Positions 8,096 through 16,914 are shown, counted from the first letter of the stretch. The stretch: 64,000 nucleotides of DNA from Pseudoroseicyclus_A sp041714655 (GCF_041714655.1 NZ_CP168219.1:62001-126000); one strand, 5' to 3'. The notes: generated by a model not told the origin, from the sequence alone. Numbers and translations are program-made.

Positions 8096-8132
8096 GCTCC
8101 TGTCGTCAAACTCGCGTTTGACTAACAGGAGC
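8096..8132 (-). promoter_or_regulatory. leader hairpin sequestering the secB ribosome-binding site
   Basis: Read on the minus strand, GCTCCTGT pairs with ACAGGAGC, and inside it GTCAAAC pairs with GTTTGAC around a GCGA (GNRA-type) loop. Only small internal mismatches (TA opposite G) interrupt the stem. The 3' arm contains AGGAG, which lies 7 bases before the secB ATG and is the only Shine-Dalgarno candidate. It could be an RNA thermometer or protein-controlled switch; a terminator after fxsA is less likely because no U-tract follows. Confidence 0.7.
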
Positions 8133-8202
8133 GGGCAGGGGCCTCAACCGAAAGCGCCGGATGGCCCTGTTGGAGCCCCCCGGAGGCCCCCTGCGGCGCC
8201 CG

Positions 8203-8700
8203 TCAGTGCCGCGTCCAGCCGGAGGGCTCGTGCGTCGGGCGCTTGCCGGGCGTCACCTCCTCGAAATCCGCATCGATCACATCCTCGCGGGCTGGCCGCG
8301 CGGAATCGGGATAGCTCTGCTGCCCGCCGGTGCTGCCATAGGTGAAGGTCTGCGCCACGACCTTGCTGCGGATCCAGCGATAGACCTGCCGGCGGACCGG
8401 CGGCACCAGCAGCGCGAAGCCGCAGGCGTCGGTGAAAAAGCCGGGTGTGAGCAGCAGCGCCCCGGCGACGAGGATCATCGCGCCATGGGCCAGCGGCTCG
8501 GACGGATCGCGCAACTCGTTGAAACTGCGCTTGAGATCGCCGATCGCCCGCGCGCCCTCGCGGCGGACGAGCTGCGTGCCGAGGATCGCCGTCACCAGCA
8601 CGATGGCGAGCGTCGGCCAGAGGCCGATGAAGCCGCCGACCTGCACGAAGAGCGCGATCTCGATCAGGGGCACGGCGATAAAGGCCGCTAAGAGCCACAT
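8203..8700 (-). CDS. fxsA: FxsA family inner-membrane protein
   Basis: Small membrane protein of the FxsA family, known in E. coli for relieving phage T7 exclusion by F when overproduced; its normal role is unknown. A start 105 bases further upstream is open, but the ATG at 8700 has AGGAGG 7 bases away and gives the family N-terminus MWLLAAFIAVPLIEI. The 165 residues contain about three hydrophobic segments (5-22, 27-45 and about 75-95, with the PGFFTDACG motif). A polar tail follows. The gene lies just upstream of secB on the same strand, as in Caulobacter. Confidence 0.9.
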   Translation of the reverse strand: MWLLAAFIAVPLIEIALFVQVGGFIGLWPTLAIVLVTAILGTQLVRREGARAIGDLKRSFNELRDPSEPLAHGAMILVAGALLLTPGFFTDACGFALLVPPVRRQVYRWIRSKVVAQTFTYGSTGGQQSYPDSARPAREDVIDADFEEVTPGKRPTHEPSGWTRH

Positions 8701-8839
8701 GGCGATCCTCCTCTCGGCCTGCCGGTCCGTGCCGGGGGCCTTGTTTTGACGGGCCGCGAGGTGGACTCGGCGGCTCGTCGACCCTAGATAGGGGCTGTAC
8801 GCCACATCGCAACGCCGCCGTGCGGAAAGTCGCCTTCAG

Positions 8840-9499
8840 ATGAATGGACCCATCCTTCAACTCCTGGTGCTCGCCGGCATCGCCATCTTCCTGATTCTGC
8901 GGCTCCGCAGCGTCCTCGGCACCCGGGACGGCTTCGAGAAACCGACCCTCGAGAGCCCGGCCGAACGGCGCGGGCCGCGGCCGGATCTCGAGGTGATCGA
9001 GGGCGGCCCCGATCGCGACATTACCGATCACGTCCCCGAGAAATCCATCTCTGCCAAGGCCTTGGCCGAGATGAAGCGGGCGGACCCGTCGTTCTCCGTC
9101 GGCGAGTTCCTCCATGGCGCCCGCGGCGCCTACGAGATGATCCTCATGGCCTTCGAGCATGGCGATCTCGCCAGCATCAAACCGTTCCTGTCGGACGACG
9201 TCTATGCCGCCTTCGCCGAGGCGGTGGAGGAGCGCGAGCGCGAGGGGCTGCAGATCGAGGCGAAGTTCGAGGGGCTGAACGAGCTGGCCCTCGATGAGGC
9301 CGAATACGATGCCGAGACCGGCGAGGGCGAGGTCACCGTGCGCTTCGTCTCTGAAATGATCTGGGCCGTCCGCGACCGCGCCGGCGACATCATCGAGGGC
9401 TCGCTGACCGAGCGGCGCCGGCAGAAGAACCTGTGGACCTTCGCCCGCACCATGACCAGCGCCGATCCCAACTGGCAATTGGTCGCCACCGGCGAATGA
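8840..9499 (+). CDS. Tim44-like (TimA) domain membrane protein
   Basis: Bacterial homologue of the mitochondrial import protein Tim44. A single N-terminal membrane segment (about 5-22) anchors an acidic/proline linker (30-70). The Tim44 domain (about 75-215) follows, containing FLHGARGAYEMILMAFEHGD and a terminal SADPNWQLVATGE. In alphaproteobacteria this gene regularly sits between fxsA and mltA; its molecular role is not settled. The gene is divergent from fxsA and overlaps the mltA start by 4 bp. 219 residues, normal length. Confidence 0.9.
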   Translation: MNGPILQLLVLAGIAIFLILRLRSVLGTRDGFEKPTLESPAERRGPRPDLEVIEGGPDRDITDHVPEKSISAKALAEMKRADPSFSVGEFLHGARGAYEMILMAFEHGDLASIKPFLSDDVYAAFAEAVEEREREGLQIEAKFEGLNELALDEAEYDAETGEGEVTVRFVSEMIWAVRDRAGDIIEGSLTERRRQKNLWTFARTMTSADPNWQLVATGE

Positions 9500-10551
9500 T
9501 CCGCGCCGCCCTGGCCGGGCTGGCGCTGATGCTGGCGCCCGGCTCCGCGAGCGCGGTGGCCACCGGCGGGCCCGCCGCGCAGATCCTCTCCTTCGACGCG
9601 CTGCCCGGCTGGGCGGAGGAGGATCATGCCGCGGCGCTTGCCGTCTTCCGCTCCACCTGCGCCGACATGCGAGGCCGCGACTGGCAGGTGCTCTGCGCCT
9701 TCGCCGGCACCGGGCCGGACCCGCGCGCCTTCTTCGAGCGGTTCTTCCTGCCGGTGTTCCTCGCGGAGGAGGGCACGGAGGCGATGTTCACCGGCTATTA
9801 CGAGCCCGAGCTGCGCGGCGACCGCTGGCGGTCGGAGTATTACCACGTTCCCCTCTACGCCCCGCCGCCGGAGCTGCCGGAGAGCGGCCCCTGGCTGACC
9901 CGGCGAGAGATCGAGGATAGCGGGGTGCTCGAAGGGCGGGGGCTCGAGCTCGCCTGGGTGGCCGACCCGGTGGATGCGTTCTTCCTGCAGATCCAGGGCT
10001 CCGGCCGCATCCGCCTGCCCGACGGCTCGCTCACCCGGCTCGGCTATGCCGCCGCCAACCGGCAGGATTACACCTCGCTCGGCCAGATCCTCGTCGCCCG
10101 CGGGCTCTTCGAGCCGCATGAGGTCTCTTTCGAGGCGATCCGCGCCTGGGTGCGCGCCAATCCGGAGGAGGGGGTCGAGCTCCTCCGCCAGAGCGACAGC
10201 TATGTCTTCTTCCGCCGGGTGGATGACGTGCCGCCGAGCGCCGGCCCGCTCGGCGCCATGAACCGCTCGGTGACCGCCATGCGCAGCCTCGCCGTCGATC
10301 CGGCCTTCGTGCCGCTCGGCGCGCCGGTCTGGGTCGAGACGACGGCCGCGCGGCCCCACCGCCGACTGATGATCGCGCAGGACACCGGCTCGGCGATCAA
10401 GGGGCCCCAGCGCGGCGACATCTTCACCGGCACCGGCCGCGAGGCGGGCCGCGTCGCCGGCAACATCCGCGACGGCGGGCGGCTGGTGATGCTGCTGCCC
10501 ATCCAGCTCGCCCATGCCCTCGTCGCCGACCCGGGCGCGGAGATCCGCTGA
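9496..10551 (+). CDS. mltA: membrane-bound lytic murein transglycosylase A
   Basis: Cleaves the MurNAc-GlcNAc bond of peptidoglycan with 1,6-anhydro ring formation. The ATG at 9496 overlaps the previous stop (ATGA) and gives a clear signal peptide (MIRAALAGLALMLAPGSASA). The MltA domain has EAMFTGYYEPEL, the substrate-groove FLQIQGSGRI, and the 3D-type segment AQDTGSAIKGPQRGD that carries the catalytic aspartate. The 351 residues lack a lipobox cysteine, so the protein is probably periplasmic rather than lipid-anchored. It is co-transcribed with the Tim44-like gene and smr. Confidence 0.95.
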   Translation: MIRAALAGLALMLAPGSASAVATGGPAAQILSFDALPGWAEEDHAAALAVFRSTCADMRGRDWQVLCAFAGTGPDPRAFFERFFLPVFLAEEGTEAMFTGYYEPELRGDRWRSEYYHVPLYAPPPELPESGPWLTRREIEDSGVLEGRGLELAWVADPVDAFFLQIQGSGRIRLPDGSLTRLGYAAANRQDYTSLGQILVARGLFEPHEVSFEAIRAWVRANPEEGVELLRQSDSYVFFRRVDDVPPSAGPLGAMNRSVTAMRSLAVDPAFVPLGAPVWVETTAARPHRRLMIAQDTGSAIKGPQRGDIFTGTGREAGRVAGNIRDGGRLVMLLPIQLAHALVADPGAEIR

Positions 10552-11168
10552 TGCGCCGCCCCCGCCACCTGTCGCCGGACGAGCGCCGGCTGTGGGAGAG
10601 TGTCGCCCGCCAGGCGGACCCGCTGCACCCGAAGGGCGGGCCGCTGAAGGCGCCGGAGGCGACGCCGCCCGCCAAGCCGGTGCGCGAGCCGGGATCGGAG
10701 CCGGCACCGGAGCGGCAGGACCAGCCGCGCCTGGGCTTCCGCCTCGGCGAGAAGGCTGCGCCGAAGCCCATGAGGGACGACCTCGCCCCCTCCATGGCCG
10801 AGGCGCTCCGCGCCGCGCCGCCGGCGATGGACGTGAAGGCCCACCGCCGCCTGACCCGCGGCAAGCTCCGGCCCGATGCGCGGATCGACCTGCACGGCAT
10901 GACGGCGGCAGAGGCGCATCCCTACCTCACGTCGTTCCTGCTCAGCGCCCATGCGGAGGGGCGGCGGCTCGTGCTGGTCATCACCGGCAAGGGCAAGCGC
11001 CGCGACGAGCTGGCGCCCATGCCCGTCCGCCAGGGGGTGCTGCGCCATCAGGTGCCGCACTGGCTGAACCTGCCGCCGCTCCGCGCCATCGTGCTGCAGA
11101 TCAGCCCGGCGCATCTGCGCCATGGCGGCGAGGGCGCCTATTACGTCTACCTACGCCGGCCCAGATGA
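10551..11168 (+). CDS. Smr domain (MutS2 C-terminal type) protein
   Basis: Contains a Smr domain, a family with nicking endonuclease or RNA/DNA-binding activity. The first 95 residues are a proline/charged low-complexity tail. The Smr core then shows IDLHGMTAAEAHPYL and TGKGKRRD, followed by GVLRHQVPHWL. The start overlaps the mltA stop by 1 bp. The last 18 bp overlap the convergent MFS gene. Substrate and role in this organism are unknown. Confidence 0.9.
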   Translation: MRRPRHLSPDERRLWESVARQADPLHPKGGPLKAPEATPPAKPVREPGSEPAPERQDQPRLGFRLGEKAAPKPMRDDLAPSMAEALRAAPPAMDVKAHRRLTRGKLRPDARIDLHGMTAAEAHPYLTSFLLSAHAEGRRLVLVITGKGKRRDELAPMPVRQGVLRHQVPHWLNLPPLRAIVLQISPAHLRHGGEGAYYVYLRRPR

Positions 11169-12386
11169 GGGCACACGGGCGGGCCGCGCGAAGAGCGCCA
11201 GCGCCCCCCAGGCCAGCGCCGCCGCCACGACGAAGTAGATCGCGAAGGCGATGAACTGCACCTCCATCCCGATGCCCCGGTCGAGCAGCGCGCCGGAGAT
11301 GCCGGGGCCGAGGGCGCTGCCCAGCACCATGATCGCGGCATTGACCGCCTTGATCGCGCCGATGAAGCGGGTGCCGTAGACCTCCGCCCAGAAGGCGGAG
11401 ACGACCGTGCCCGCCATCCCCTGGCCGAGCGCCATGACGACAAGCGCCAGCGCCGCCGCCCCGAGGCTGGGCGCCCAGGCCATCAGCGCGAAGGCGGCGG
11501 CGAAGGGGAAGAGGAAGAGCCGCAGCATCCGCATCGGCCCGAAGCGGTCGATGGCGAGGCCGGAGGTCAGCGTCACCGCCACCGTCACCGCCGTGAAGAG
11601 CGGCAGGAGCGCGACGAAGCCCGCCAGCGTCCAGCCCTTCTCGGCCACCAGCTCGACCTGCTGGAACCACAGCACCGTCCCCCAGGCCGGCGGCCCGAGG
11701 AGGAGCGGCACGAGGCACCAGAAGAGCGGATGCCGGAGCATCTCTCCCCGCGTCCAGTGCCGCCCGCCGATCCCGGCGGAGACCTCGGCATCGGTGAAGC
11801 TCTGTGGCGTGCGTTCGGCGCGCAGGAGCCGCTGGACCACTGGCAGGGCGATGAGCACCAGCCCGGCCGCCAGCACCCAGAGCCAGCGCCACGGGGCGAT
11901 TTCGGCGAGGGCGACGAAGCTGATCGGCAGCACCGCCTGCCCGAGCGCGAAGCCCATCGCGGCGATGGACAGCGCCCGCCCCCGCGTCGCCACGAACCAC
12001 CGCGCCATTGCGACGGTGGAGAGTTGGCTCATCATCCCCTGCCCGAAGAACCTCAGCGCGAAGATGGTGAGAACCAGCATCGGCACGGAGGCGACCCCCG
12101 CCATCGCCACGCAGGCCAGCGCCAGCCCGGCCATGACGAACCCCGCAAGCCGCCTTATGCGAAACCTGTCCGTCAGCGCCCCCGCCCAGAGCATCAGCGC
12201 CGCCGAGGCGCTGGTGGCGATCGTGTAGAGCCCGCCCCACTGGCCGTGGGTGAGGGACAGCTCCGCCCGGATCTGGTCGGAGAAGAGCGCGATGAAGAAA
12301 GTCTGGCCGTAGGACGACGAGAAGGACAGGAGCACCCCGGCGAGAAGGAAGAGCCAGTTGGTGCGCAGGAAGGAGAGGAAGGTCAT
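11151..12386 (-). CDS. MFS transporter
   Basis: Major facilitator superfamily permease of 411 residues with twelve predicted hydrophobic segments and a short charged middle loop (about 185-210). The N-terminal half has the typical L-T-D-R-F-R-I-R-R motif after helix 2. It resembles uncharacterised alphaproteobacterial MFS proteins of the oxalate/formate-antiporter-like or unknown major facilitator type; the substrate cannot be told. It is transcribed alone, convergent with smr, and preceded by a G-tract-rich repeat region. No Shine-Dalgarno is obvious before the ATG. Confidence 0.88.
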   Translation of the reverse strand: MTFLSFLRTNWLFLLAGVLLSFSSSYGQTFFIALFSDQIRAELSLTHGQWGGLYTIATSASAALMLWAGALTDRFRIRRLAGFVMAGLALACVAMAGVASVPMLVLTIFALRFFGQGMMSQLSTVAMARWFVATRGRALSIAAMGFALGQAVLPISFVALAEIAPWRWLWVLAAGLVLIALPVVQRLLRAERTPQSFTDAEVSAGIGGRHWTRGEMLRHPLFWCLVPLLLGPPAWGTVLWFQQVELVAEKGWTLAGFVALLPLFTAVTVAVTLTSGLAIDRFGPMRMLRLFLFPFAAAFALMAWAPSLGAAALALVVMALGQGMAGTVVSAFWAEVYGTRFIGAIKAVNAAIMVLGSALGPGISGALLDRGIGMEVQFIAFAIYFVVAAALAWGALALFARPARVPSSGPA

Positions 12387-12584
12387 GAAGCGCTAGGTGC
12401 GCCGGATTTGGGGGGAAGGGAAGGGGGGGGCCGGTTTGGGGGGCGTGGGGGGGGCTGCCGCCCCCCGGACCCCCTGCCTCGGGGGGCCCTCGCGCCCCCC
12501 GAGATCCCCCCTGAGGATTTTTCGGGAGCAAAGACTGGGGGGCGCGGGTTTATGAGACGCGCCTGAAAGGGCGCGGTGAGGGGG
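12387..12584. repeat. G/C-tract intergenic repeat, copy A (36-bp core at 12508-12543)
   Basis: The gap between the MFS gene start and the hslU stop is made of runs of 5-9 G or C and ends in a 36-bp core containing GAGGATTT then CGGGAGCAAAGAC. The core recurs in inverted orientation at 41118-41153 with 3 mismatches, flanked by similar GGGGGGC and GCCCCCC tracts. A degenerate relative lies near 27078-27110. It has no coding potential. It could be a transcription-end or nucleoid element dispersed through the genome. Confidence 0.8.
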
Positions 12585-13898
12585 TCAGAGTACGTAGCGG
12601 CTCAGATCCGTGCTCCGCGCCAGCCCGCCGACGTTCTCTTCGACGAAGGCTTCGTCGACCACGACCTTGTCGCCGCCCTTGTCCGGCGCGGTGAAGCTCA
12701 GCTCTTCGAAGACCCGCTCCATGATCGTGTAGAGCCGCCGGGCGCCGATGTTCTCGACGCTCTCGTTCACCTCCGCCGCGATCCGCGCGAGCGCGTGGAT
12801 GCCGTCTTCGGTGAAGCTCACCTCCACCGCCTCCGTGCCCATCAGCGCCGTGTACTGGCGCGTCAGCGCATTGTCCGTCTCCGTCAGGATGCGGACGAAA
12901 TCCTCCTCCGTCAGGGCGCGGAGCTCGACGCGGATCGGCAGGCGGCCCTGGAGTTCGGGGAGCAGGTCGCTCGGCTTCGCCACATGGAAGGCGCCCGAGG
13001 CGATGAAGAGGATGTGGTCGGTCCTGACCGGCCCGTGCTTGGTGGAGACGTTCGTGCCCTCGATCAGCGGCAGCAGGTCGCGCTGCACGCCCTCGCGGGA
13101 GACATCCGCGCTGCGCGCGCCGCCTTCGGACTTGGCGCAGACCTTGTCGATCTCGTCGATGAAGACGATGCCGTTCTCCTCCACCGCCTCCAGCGCCGCG
13201 CGCTTGACCGCCTCGTCGTCGAGCAGCTTGTCGGCCTCGTCGGCAATGAGCACGTCATAGCTCTCGAGCACCGTCAGCTTCTTGGTCACCGTGCGGCCGC
13301 CGAAGGCCTTGCCGAAGATGTCGCCGAGGTTCATGCCGCCGCCCATCATCCCCGGCTGGCCGGGGATCTCGAACATGCCGCCCGCCGGGCCGCTGTCGGC
13401 CACCTCCAGCTCGATCACCTGATCGTCCAGCTCGCCGGCGCGGAGCTTCTTGCGGAACATCTCGCGGGTGCCGTCGCGGGCGCCGTCGCCGGCGATGGCC
13501 GAGATCACCCGCTCCTCCGCCGCCGCCTGGGCGCGGGCCTTCACGTCTTCGCGCATCTGCTCGCGGGTCGTCAGGATCGCGGCATCGACGAGATCGCGGA
13601 TGATCTGCTCGACATCGCGGCCGACATAGCCGACCTCGGTGAATTTCGTCGCCTCGACCTTCAGGAAGGGCGCCCGCGCCAGCTTGGCGAGCCGGCGGGA
13701 GATCTCAGTCTTGCCGACGCCGGTGGGGCCGATCATCAGGATATTCTTGGGGAAAACCTCGTCCCTCAGCTCGGGCGGAAGCTGCTTGCGCCGCCAGCGG
13801 CTACGGAGCGCCACCGCGACGGCGCGCTTCGCCTCCTTCTGGCCGATGATGAAGCGATCGAGCTCCGAGACGATTTCGCGCGGCGTGAGGTCTGACAT
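12585..13898 (-). CDS. hslU: HslUV protease ATPase subunit HslU (ClpY)
   Basis: AAA+ unfoldase that feeds substrates to the HslV peptidase. The start is the second of two adjacent ATGs, placed 5 bases after GGAGAG, and gives MSDLTPREIVSELDRFIIGQ (437 residues). Walker A GPTGVGKT is at 57-64, and the pore loop is at GYVGRDVEQI. The I-domain insertion (about 110-230) is glycine/methionine-rich. Walker B is FIDEIDK and the C-terminus is LSRYVL, whose tail docks into HslV. Its partner hslV lies 3.5 kb upstream on the same strand rather than adjacent. Confidence 0.97.
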   Translation of the reverse strand: MSDLTPREIVSELDRFIIGQKEAKRAVAVALRSRWRRKQLPPELRDEVFPKNILMIGPTGVGKTEISRRLAKLARAPFLKVEATKFTEVGYVGRDVEQIIRDLVDAAILTTREQMREDVKARAQAAAEERVISAIAGDGARDGTREMFRKKLRAGELDDQVIELEVADSGPAGGMFEIPGQPGMMGGGMNLGDIFGKAFGGRTVTKKLTVLESYDVLIADEADKLLDDEAVKRAALEAVEENGIVFIDEIDKVCAKSEGGARSADVSREGVQRDLLPLIEGTNVSTKHGPVRTDHILFIASGAFHVAKPSDLLPELQGRLPIRVELRALTEEDFVRILTETDNALTRQYTALMGTEAVEVSFTEDGIHALARIAAEVNESVENIGARRLYTIMERVFEELSFTAPDKGGDKVVVDEAFVEENVGGLARSTDLSRYVL

Positions 13899-14016
13899 CA
13901 TTCTCTCCGGTTGCAGCGGGCGACTTAGGGGCGCGGGGCGGAATTTCCAACCCCGGGACTGGCCAGGGGGGCGGCCGGGCGGTAGCCTCCGGCGATGTTC
14001 CAAGCCCGAACCGGCC

Positions 14017-14784
14017 ATGTTGACGCGACTGATTTCCCGCTTCCGGCGCCCGGCGCCCGCCTCCTTCACCGCTGCCCTCGCCCCTGACGCGCCGCTGGCG
14101 GTCATCGGCGACGTGCATGGCTGCGACAGCCTGCTCGCCGGGCTTCTCGCGCGTCTGGCGGAGGAGGCGCCGGATCACCGCATCGTGCTGGCCGGCGATC
14201 TCGTCGATCGCGGCGAGCAGTCGGCGGAGGTGCTGCGCCGCGCCAGGACGCTCGACGCCGAGGTGCTCATGGGCAACCACGAGGCGATGATGCTCGCCTT
14301 CCTCGAGCATCCGCGGTCAGAGGGGCCGCGCTGGCTGGCGAATGGCGGCTTGCAGACGCTCGCCTCCTTCGGGATCGGCGGGCTCGGGCTGGCGCCCGCG
14401 CCCGAGGCCCTGCGCGAGGCGGCGGCGGCGCTGCGCGAGGCGATGGGGCCGGAGCTGCTGGACTGGCTCGCGGCGCGGCCGATGCTGTTCCGCAGCGGCA
14501 ATGTCGCGGTGATCCATGCCGGCGGCGAGCCTGGCCTGCCGATCGACGAGCAGCCGGAGCGCGCCAGTCTTTGGGGCAGCCCGAGCTTCCTGCAGGAGAC
14601 GCGCGCCGACGGTATCTGGGTCGTGCGCGGCCATGTCATCGTGCCCGAGCCGCAGGCGGCGGAGGGGCGGATCTCCATCGATACCGGCGCCTTCGCCACC
14701 GGATGTCTGTCCGCCGCGCTCATCGGGGCGGGTGGGCTGCACTTTCTTCAGCACAGGGCAGACAAAACCGCCCTCATCGGGTAA
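14017..14784 (+). CDS. PPP-family metallophosphatase
   Basis: Calcineurin-like/serine-threonine phosphatase fold. The metal-binding motifs are all present: GDVHG (31-35), GDLVDRG (60-66) and GNHE (86-89). Later histidines are in VIHAGG and VRGHV. The 255 residues resemble bacterial PrpA/lambda-type phosphatases or symmetrical Ap4A hydrolase relatives; the substrate is not evident. It runs rightward, opposite to hslU, with the polysaccharide-export gene 82 bp downstream. An open frame extends far upstream over hslU, but the start at 14017 fits the family. Confidence 0.88.
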   Translation: MLTRLISRFRRPAPASFTAALAPDAPLAVIGDVHGCDSLLAGLLARLAEEAPDHRIVLAGDLVDRGEQSAEVLRRARTLDAEVLMGNHEAMMLAFLEHPRSEGPRWLANGGLQTLASFGIGGLGLAPAPEALREAAAALREAMGPELLDWLAARPMLFRSGNVAVIHAGGEPGLPIDEQPERASLWGSPSFLQETRADGIWVVRGHVIVPEPQAAEGRISIDTGAFATGCLSAALIGAGGLHFLQHRADKTALIG

Positions 14785-14813
14785 CGATTTTTTTGATGTC
14801 TCGGACAATCGGC

Positions 14814-14839
14814 AGTACCGTCAAGCGGCTACCGGTACT
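14814..14839. promoter_or_regulatory. dyad upstream of the polysaccharide-export gene
   Basis: AGTACCG at 14814-14820 and its reverse complement CGGTACT at 14833-14839 are separated by 12 bases, 28 bp before the next start codon. It may be an operator or a leader stem-loop. No factor can be assigned. Confidence 0.3.
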
Positions 14840-14866
14840 CCGGATCTACCGAGCCTTGGGGGGCCC

Positions 14867-16234
14867 ATGACCGTGATTTCGATGACGCTGCGCGCCGCGC
14901 TGCTTGGCTGCGCCCTGACCATTTCCGGCTGCGGCATCACCTATATTAGCCCGACTGTCAGCGACCAGATGCCCGGCGTGGATGTGCGCGTCCTGCCGGT
15001 GACGCCCGAATCGGTGCTCATCGCCAATCGCCAGCCCTATGCCCCTCGGAGCCTGCCCGCCTATTTCAGCCAGGTGGCCGGCGGCGGCTCCCCGCGCGGC
15101 ATCGGCGCGCTGCCGAACGCCCCGCAGGTGCCCGACCTCGCGCCCGGCGCCCTGTCGCTCCGCCCGCCGCCCTCGGCGGAGGATACGCCCTACCGGATCG
15201 GCGTGGGCGACCGGGTGCGCCTCGCCACCCGCTCGCGCGAGGATGTGCTGAACCCGCTGACCAGCGATGTCGCCGGGCAGAACGTCCAGCAGGATTACCT
15301 CGTGCGCGACGACGGCGGCGTGACCATCCCCGAGGTCGGCGCCATCGACATTGCCGGGCTGACCATCGAACAGGCCGAGAACCGGCTCTTCGACCGCTTC
15401 ATCCAGGGCGGGATCGACCCGAGCTTCAGCCTCGAAGTCTCGGGCTTCAATTCGCAGCATGTGAATGTCGGCGGCGCCGTCGGTGGCGCGACCCGCGTGC
15501 CGGTCGGCCTGACCCTGCCGACGCTCGACGATGCGCTGACGGCGGCGGGTGGCCTCGCCGTGCCGAACCCGGAGTTCGGTGTGATCCGCATCTATCGCGA
15601 TGGCACGCTCTACGAGATCCCGGTCAGCGATTACACCACGCGCACGGAGCTGCGTAGCCTGCGGCTGTCGGATGGAGATTCCGTCTTTGTCGACACCAGC
15701 TACGACCTCGACCGCGCACTCGGCTATTATCAGAACGAGATCCAGCTCGCGACGCTGGAACGCTCCGCCCGCAACGCTGCGCTGGACGAGCTGGCGACGG
15801 AGATCGGCCTCCGCCGCGCCGCGCTGAACGAGATGCGGGGCAATTACCAGGCGCAGCTGGAGCTCGGCGGCATTGAGTTCGACTATGTCTATCTCGCCGG
15901 CGAGGTCTCCGCCCAGGGGCGGCAGGCGCTGCCGCCGAATCAGCAAAGCTCGCTGGCCGACGTGCTCTACGGCAACGGCGGCTTCGCTACGGCCACGGGG
16001 AATCCGGGTCAGATCTACGTGCTTCGCGCCTCGCCCGACCCCGCCGATTTCGGCGCCGTCACGGCCTGGCATCTCGATGCGACGAATGCCGTGGCGCTGA
16101 CGCTGGCGACGCGCTTCGAGATGCGCCCCGATGACATCATCTTCATCGAGGAGCAGCCGATCACCCGGTGGAACCGCGCGCTGCAGCAGGCCTTCCCGGT
16201 GCTCATCAGCTCGGCGGCCGATGCGTTGAACTGA
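14867..16234 (+). CDS. Wza/KpsD-type polysaccharide export lipoprotein
   Basis: Outer-membrane export protein for an extracellular polysaccharide. The 455 residues begin with a lipoprotein signal peptide ending in I-S-G-C22. A poly-export domain follows (about 105-185, with YRIGVGDRVRL and GGVTIPEVGAIDIAG), then SLBB-type ligand-binding repeats (GLTLPTLDDALTAAGG near 210-225 and a second after residue 335). A second in-frame ATG five codons in is also possible. No glycosyltransferase, flippase or Wzc-like kinase lies nearby, so it is an orphan here. It is probably co-transcribed with the preceding phosphatase. Confidence 0.9.
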   Translation: MTVISMTLRAALLGCALTISGCGITYISPTVSDQMPGVDVRVLPVTPESVLIANRQPYAPRSLPAYFSQVAGGGSPRGIGALPNAPQVPDLAPGALSLRPPPSAEDTPYRIGVGDRVRLATRSREDVLNPLTSDVAGQNVQQDYLVRDDGGVTIPEVGAIDIAGLTIEQAENRLFDRFIQGGIDPSFSLEVSGFNSQHVNVGGAVGGATRVPVGLTLPTLDDALTAAGGLAVPNPEFGVIRIYRDGTLYEIPVSDYTTRTELRSLRLSDGDSVFVDTSYDLDRALGYYQNEIQLATLERSARNAALDELATEIGLRRAALNEMRGNYQAQLELGGIEFDYVYLAGEVSAQGRQALPPNQQSSLADVLYGNGGFATATGNPGQIYVLRASPDPADFGAVTAWHLDATNAVALTLATRFEMRPDDIIFIEEQPITRWNRALQQAFPVLISSAADALN

Positions 16235-16374
16235 ACGGGCGTTTGCGCAAGGTTAACGCCCCGGGCGATTTCCGGCGTTTTTGCTTAAGATGCCGCCCTC
16301 AAGAGCCCCGTAAGACCTTCATGGTTGATTGCCCCCGGCCGCAAAGCGGCGCGTGTTATTGAGGGGTAAAAATC

Positions 16375-16854
16375 ATGACGATCTGGACTTGGCTCCGCCG
16401 CAGCCCTGCGGCGGCTCTGGTGAACCTTTGCCTTCTGGCCGCCGGCGGGCTGGCCGTGCCGACAACGGGTCTAGCCCAGGTATCCTACCCGCCGCTCGTC
16501 ATCGGGGATGACCGGGGCGGTGTCGTCTCCACCCGGGTGCAACTGCTCGACCGGCTCCGGGCCAGCGGCCAGCGCGTCGAGATCCGCGGAAACATCTGCT
16601 ATTCGGCCTGCACGCTCTACCTCGGCGCCGGGGATGTCTGCGTCTCGCCGACCACCAATTTCGGCTTCCACGGCCCGAGCAACCGCGGCGCGCCTCTAGC
16701 GCCGCAGACCTTCGAGCGCTGGTCGAACATCATGGCGAGCTATTACCGCGAGCCCTTGCGGAGCTGGTTCATGCGCGACGCGCGCTATCTGCGCGTCAAC
16801 ATGCGCCACATGACGGGCCGCGAGCTCATCCGCATGGGCTATCGCAGCTGCTGA
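16375..16854 (+). CDS. exported ClpP-fold (COG3904-like) protein
   Basis: A small (159 residues) exported protein with an N-terminal signal/anchor (about 10-35). It carries the G-N-I-C-Y-S-A-C-T stretch (72-80) followed by FGFHGPS (96-102). This pattern resembles the COG3904 group of predicted periplasmic proteins with a ClpP/crotonase-like fold, where S77 would occupy the nucleophile position and the histidine of GFH lies near the active site. GAGGGG before the ATG supports the start. Activity and substrate are unknown, and the assignment rests on motif recall only. A strong hairpin terminator follows. Confidence 0.7.
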   Translation: MTIWTWLRRSPAAALVNLCLLAAGGLAVPTTGLAQVSYPPLVIGDDRGGVVSTRVQLLDRLRASGQRVEIRGNICYSACTLYLGAGDVCVSPTTNFGFHGPSNRGAPLAPQTFERWSNIMASYYREPLRSWFMRDARYLRVNMRHMTGRELIRMGYRSC

Positions 16855-16863
16855 CATGCGAAA

Positions 16864-16888
16864 GGCGCCGCTCGCGAGGAGCGGCGCC
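16864..16888. terminator. hairpin between convergent genes
   Basis: GGCGCCGCTC (16864-16873) pairs perfectly with GAGCGGCGCC (16879-16888) around a 5-base loop. On the minus strand it is followed by TTTCG. It separates the rightward COG3904-like gene from the leftward small secreted gene and probably serves both. Confidence 0.7.
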
Positions 16889-16914
16889 GATCCCGGCTGC
16901 AATCGGGGTTGATC

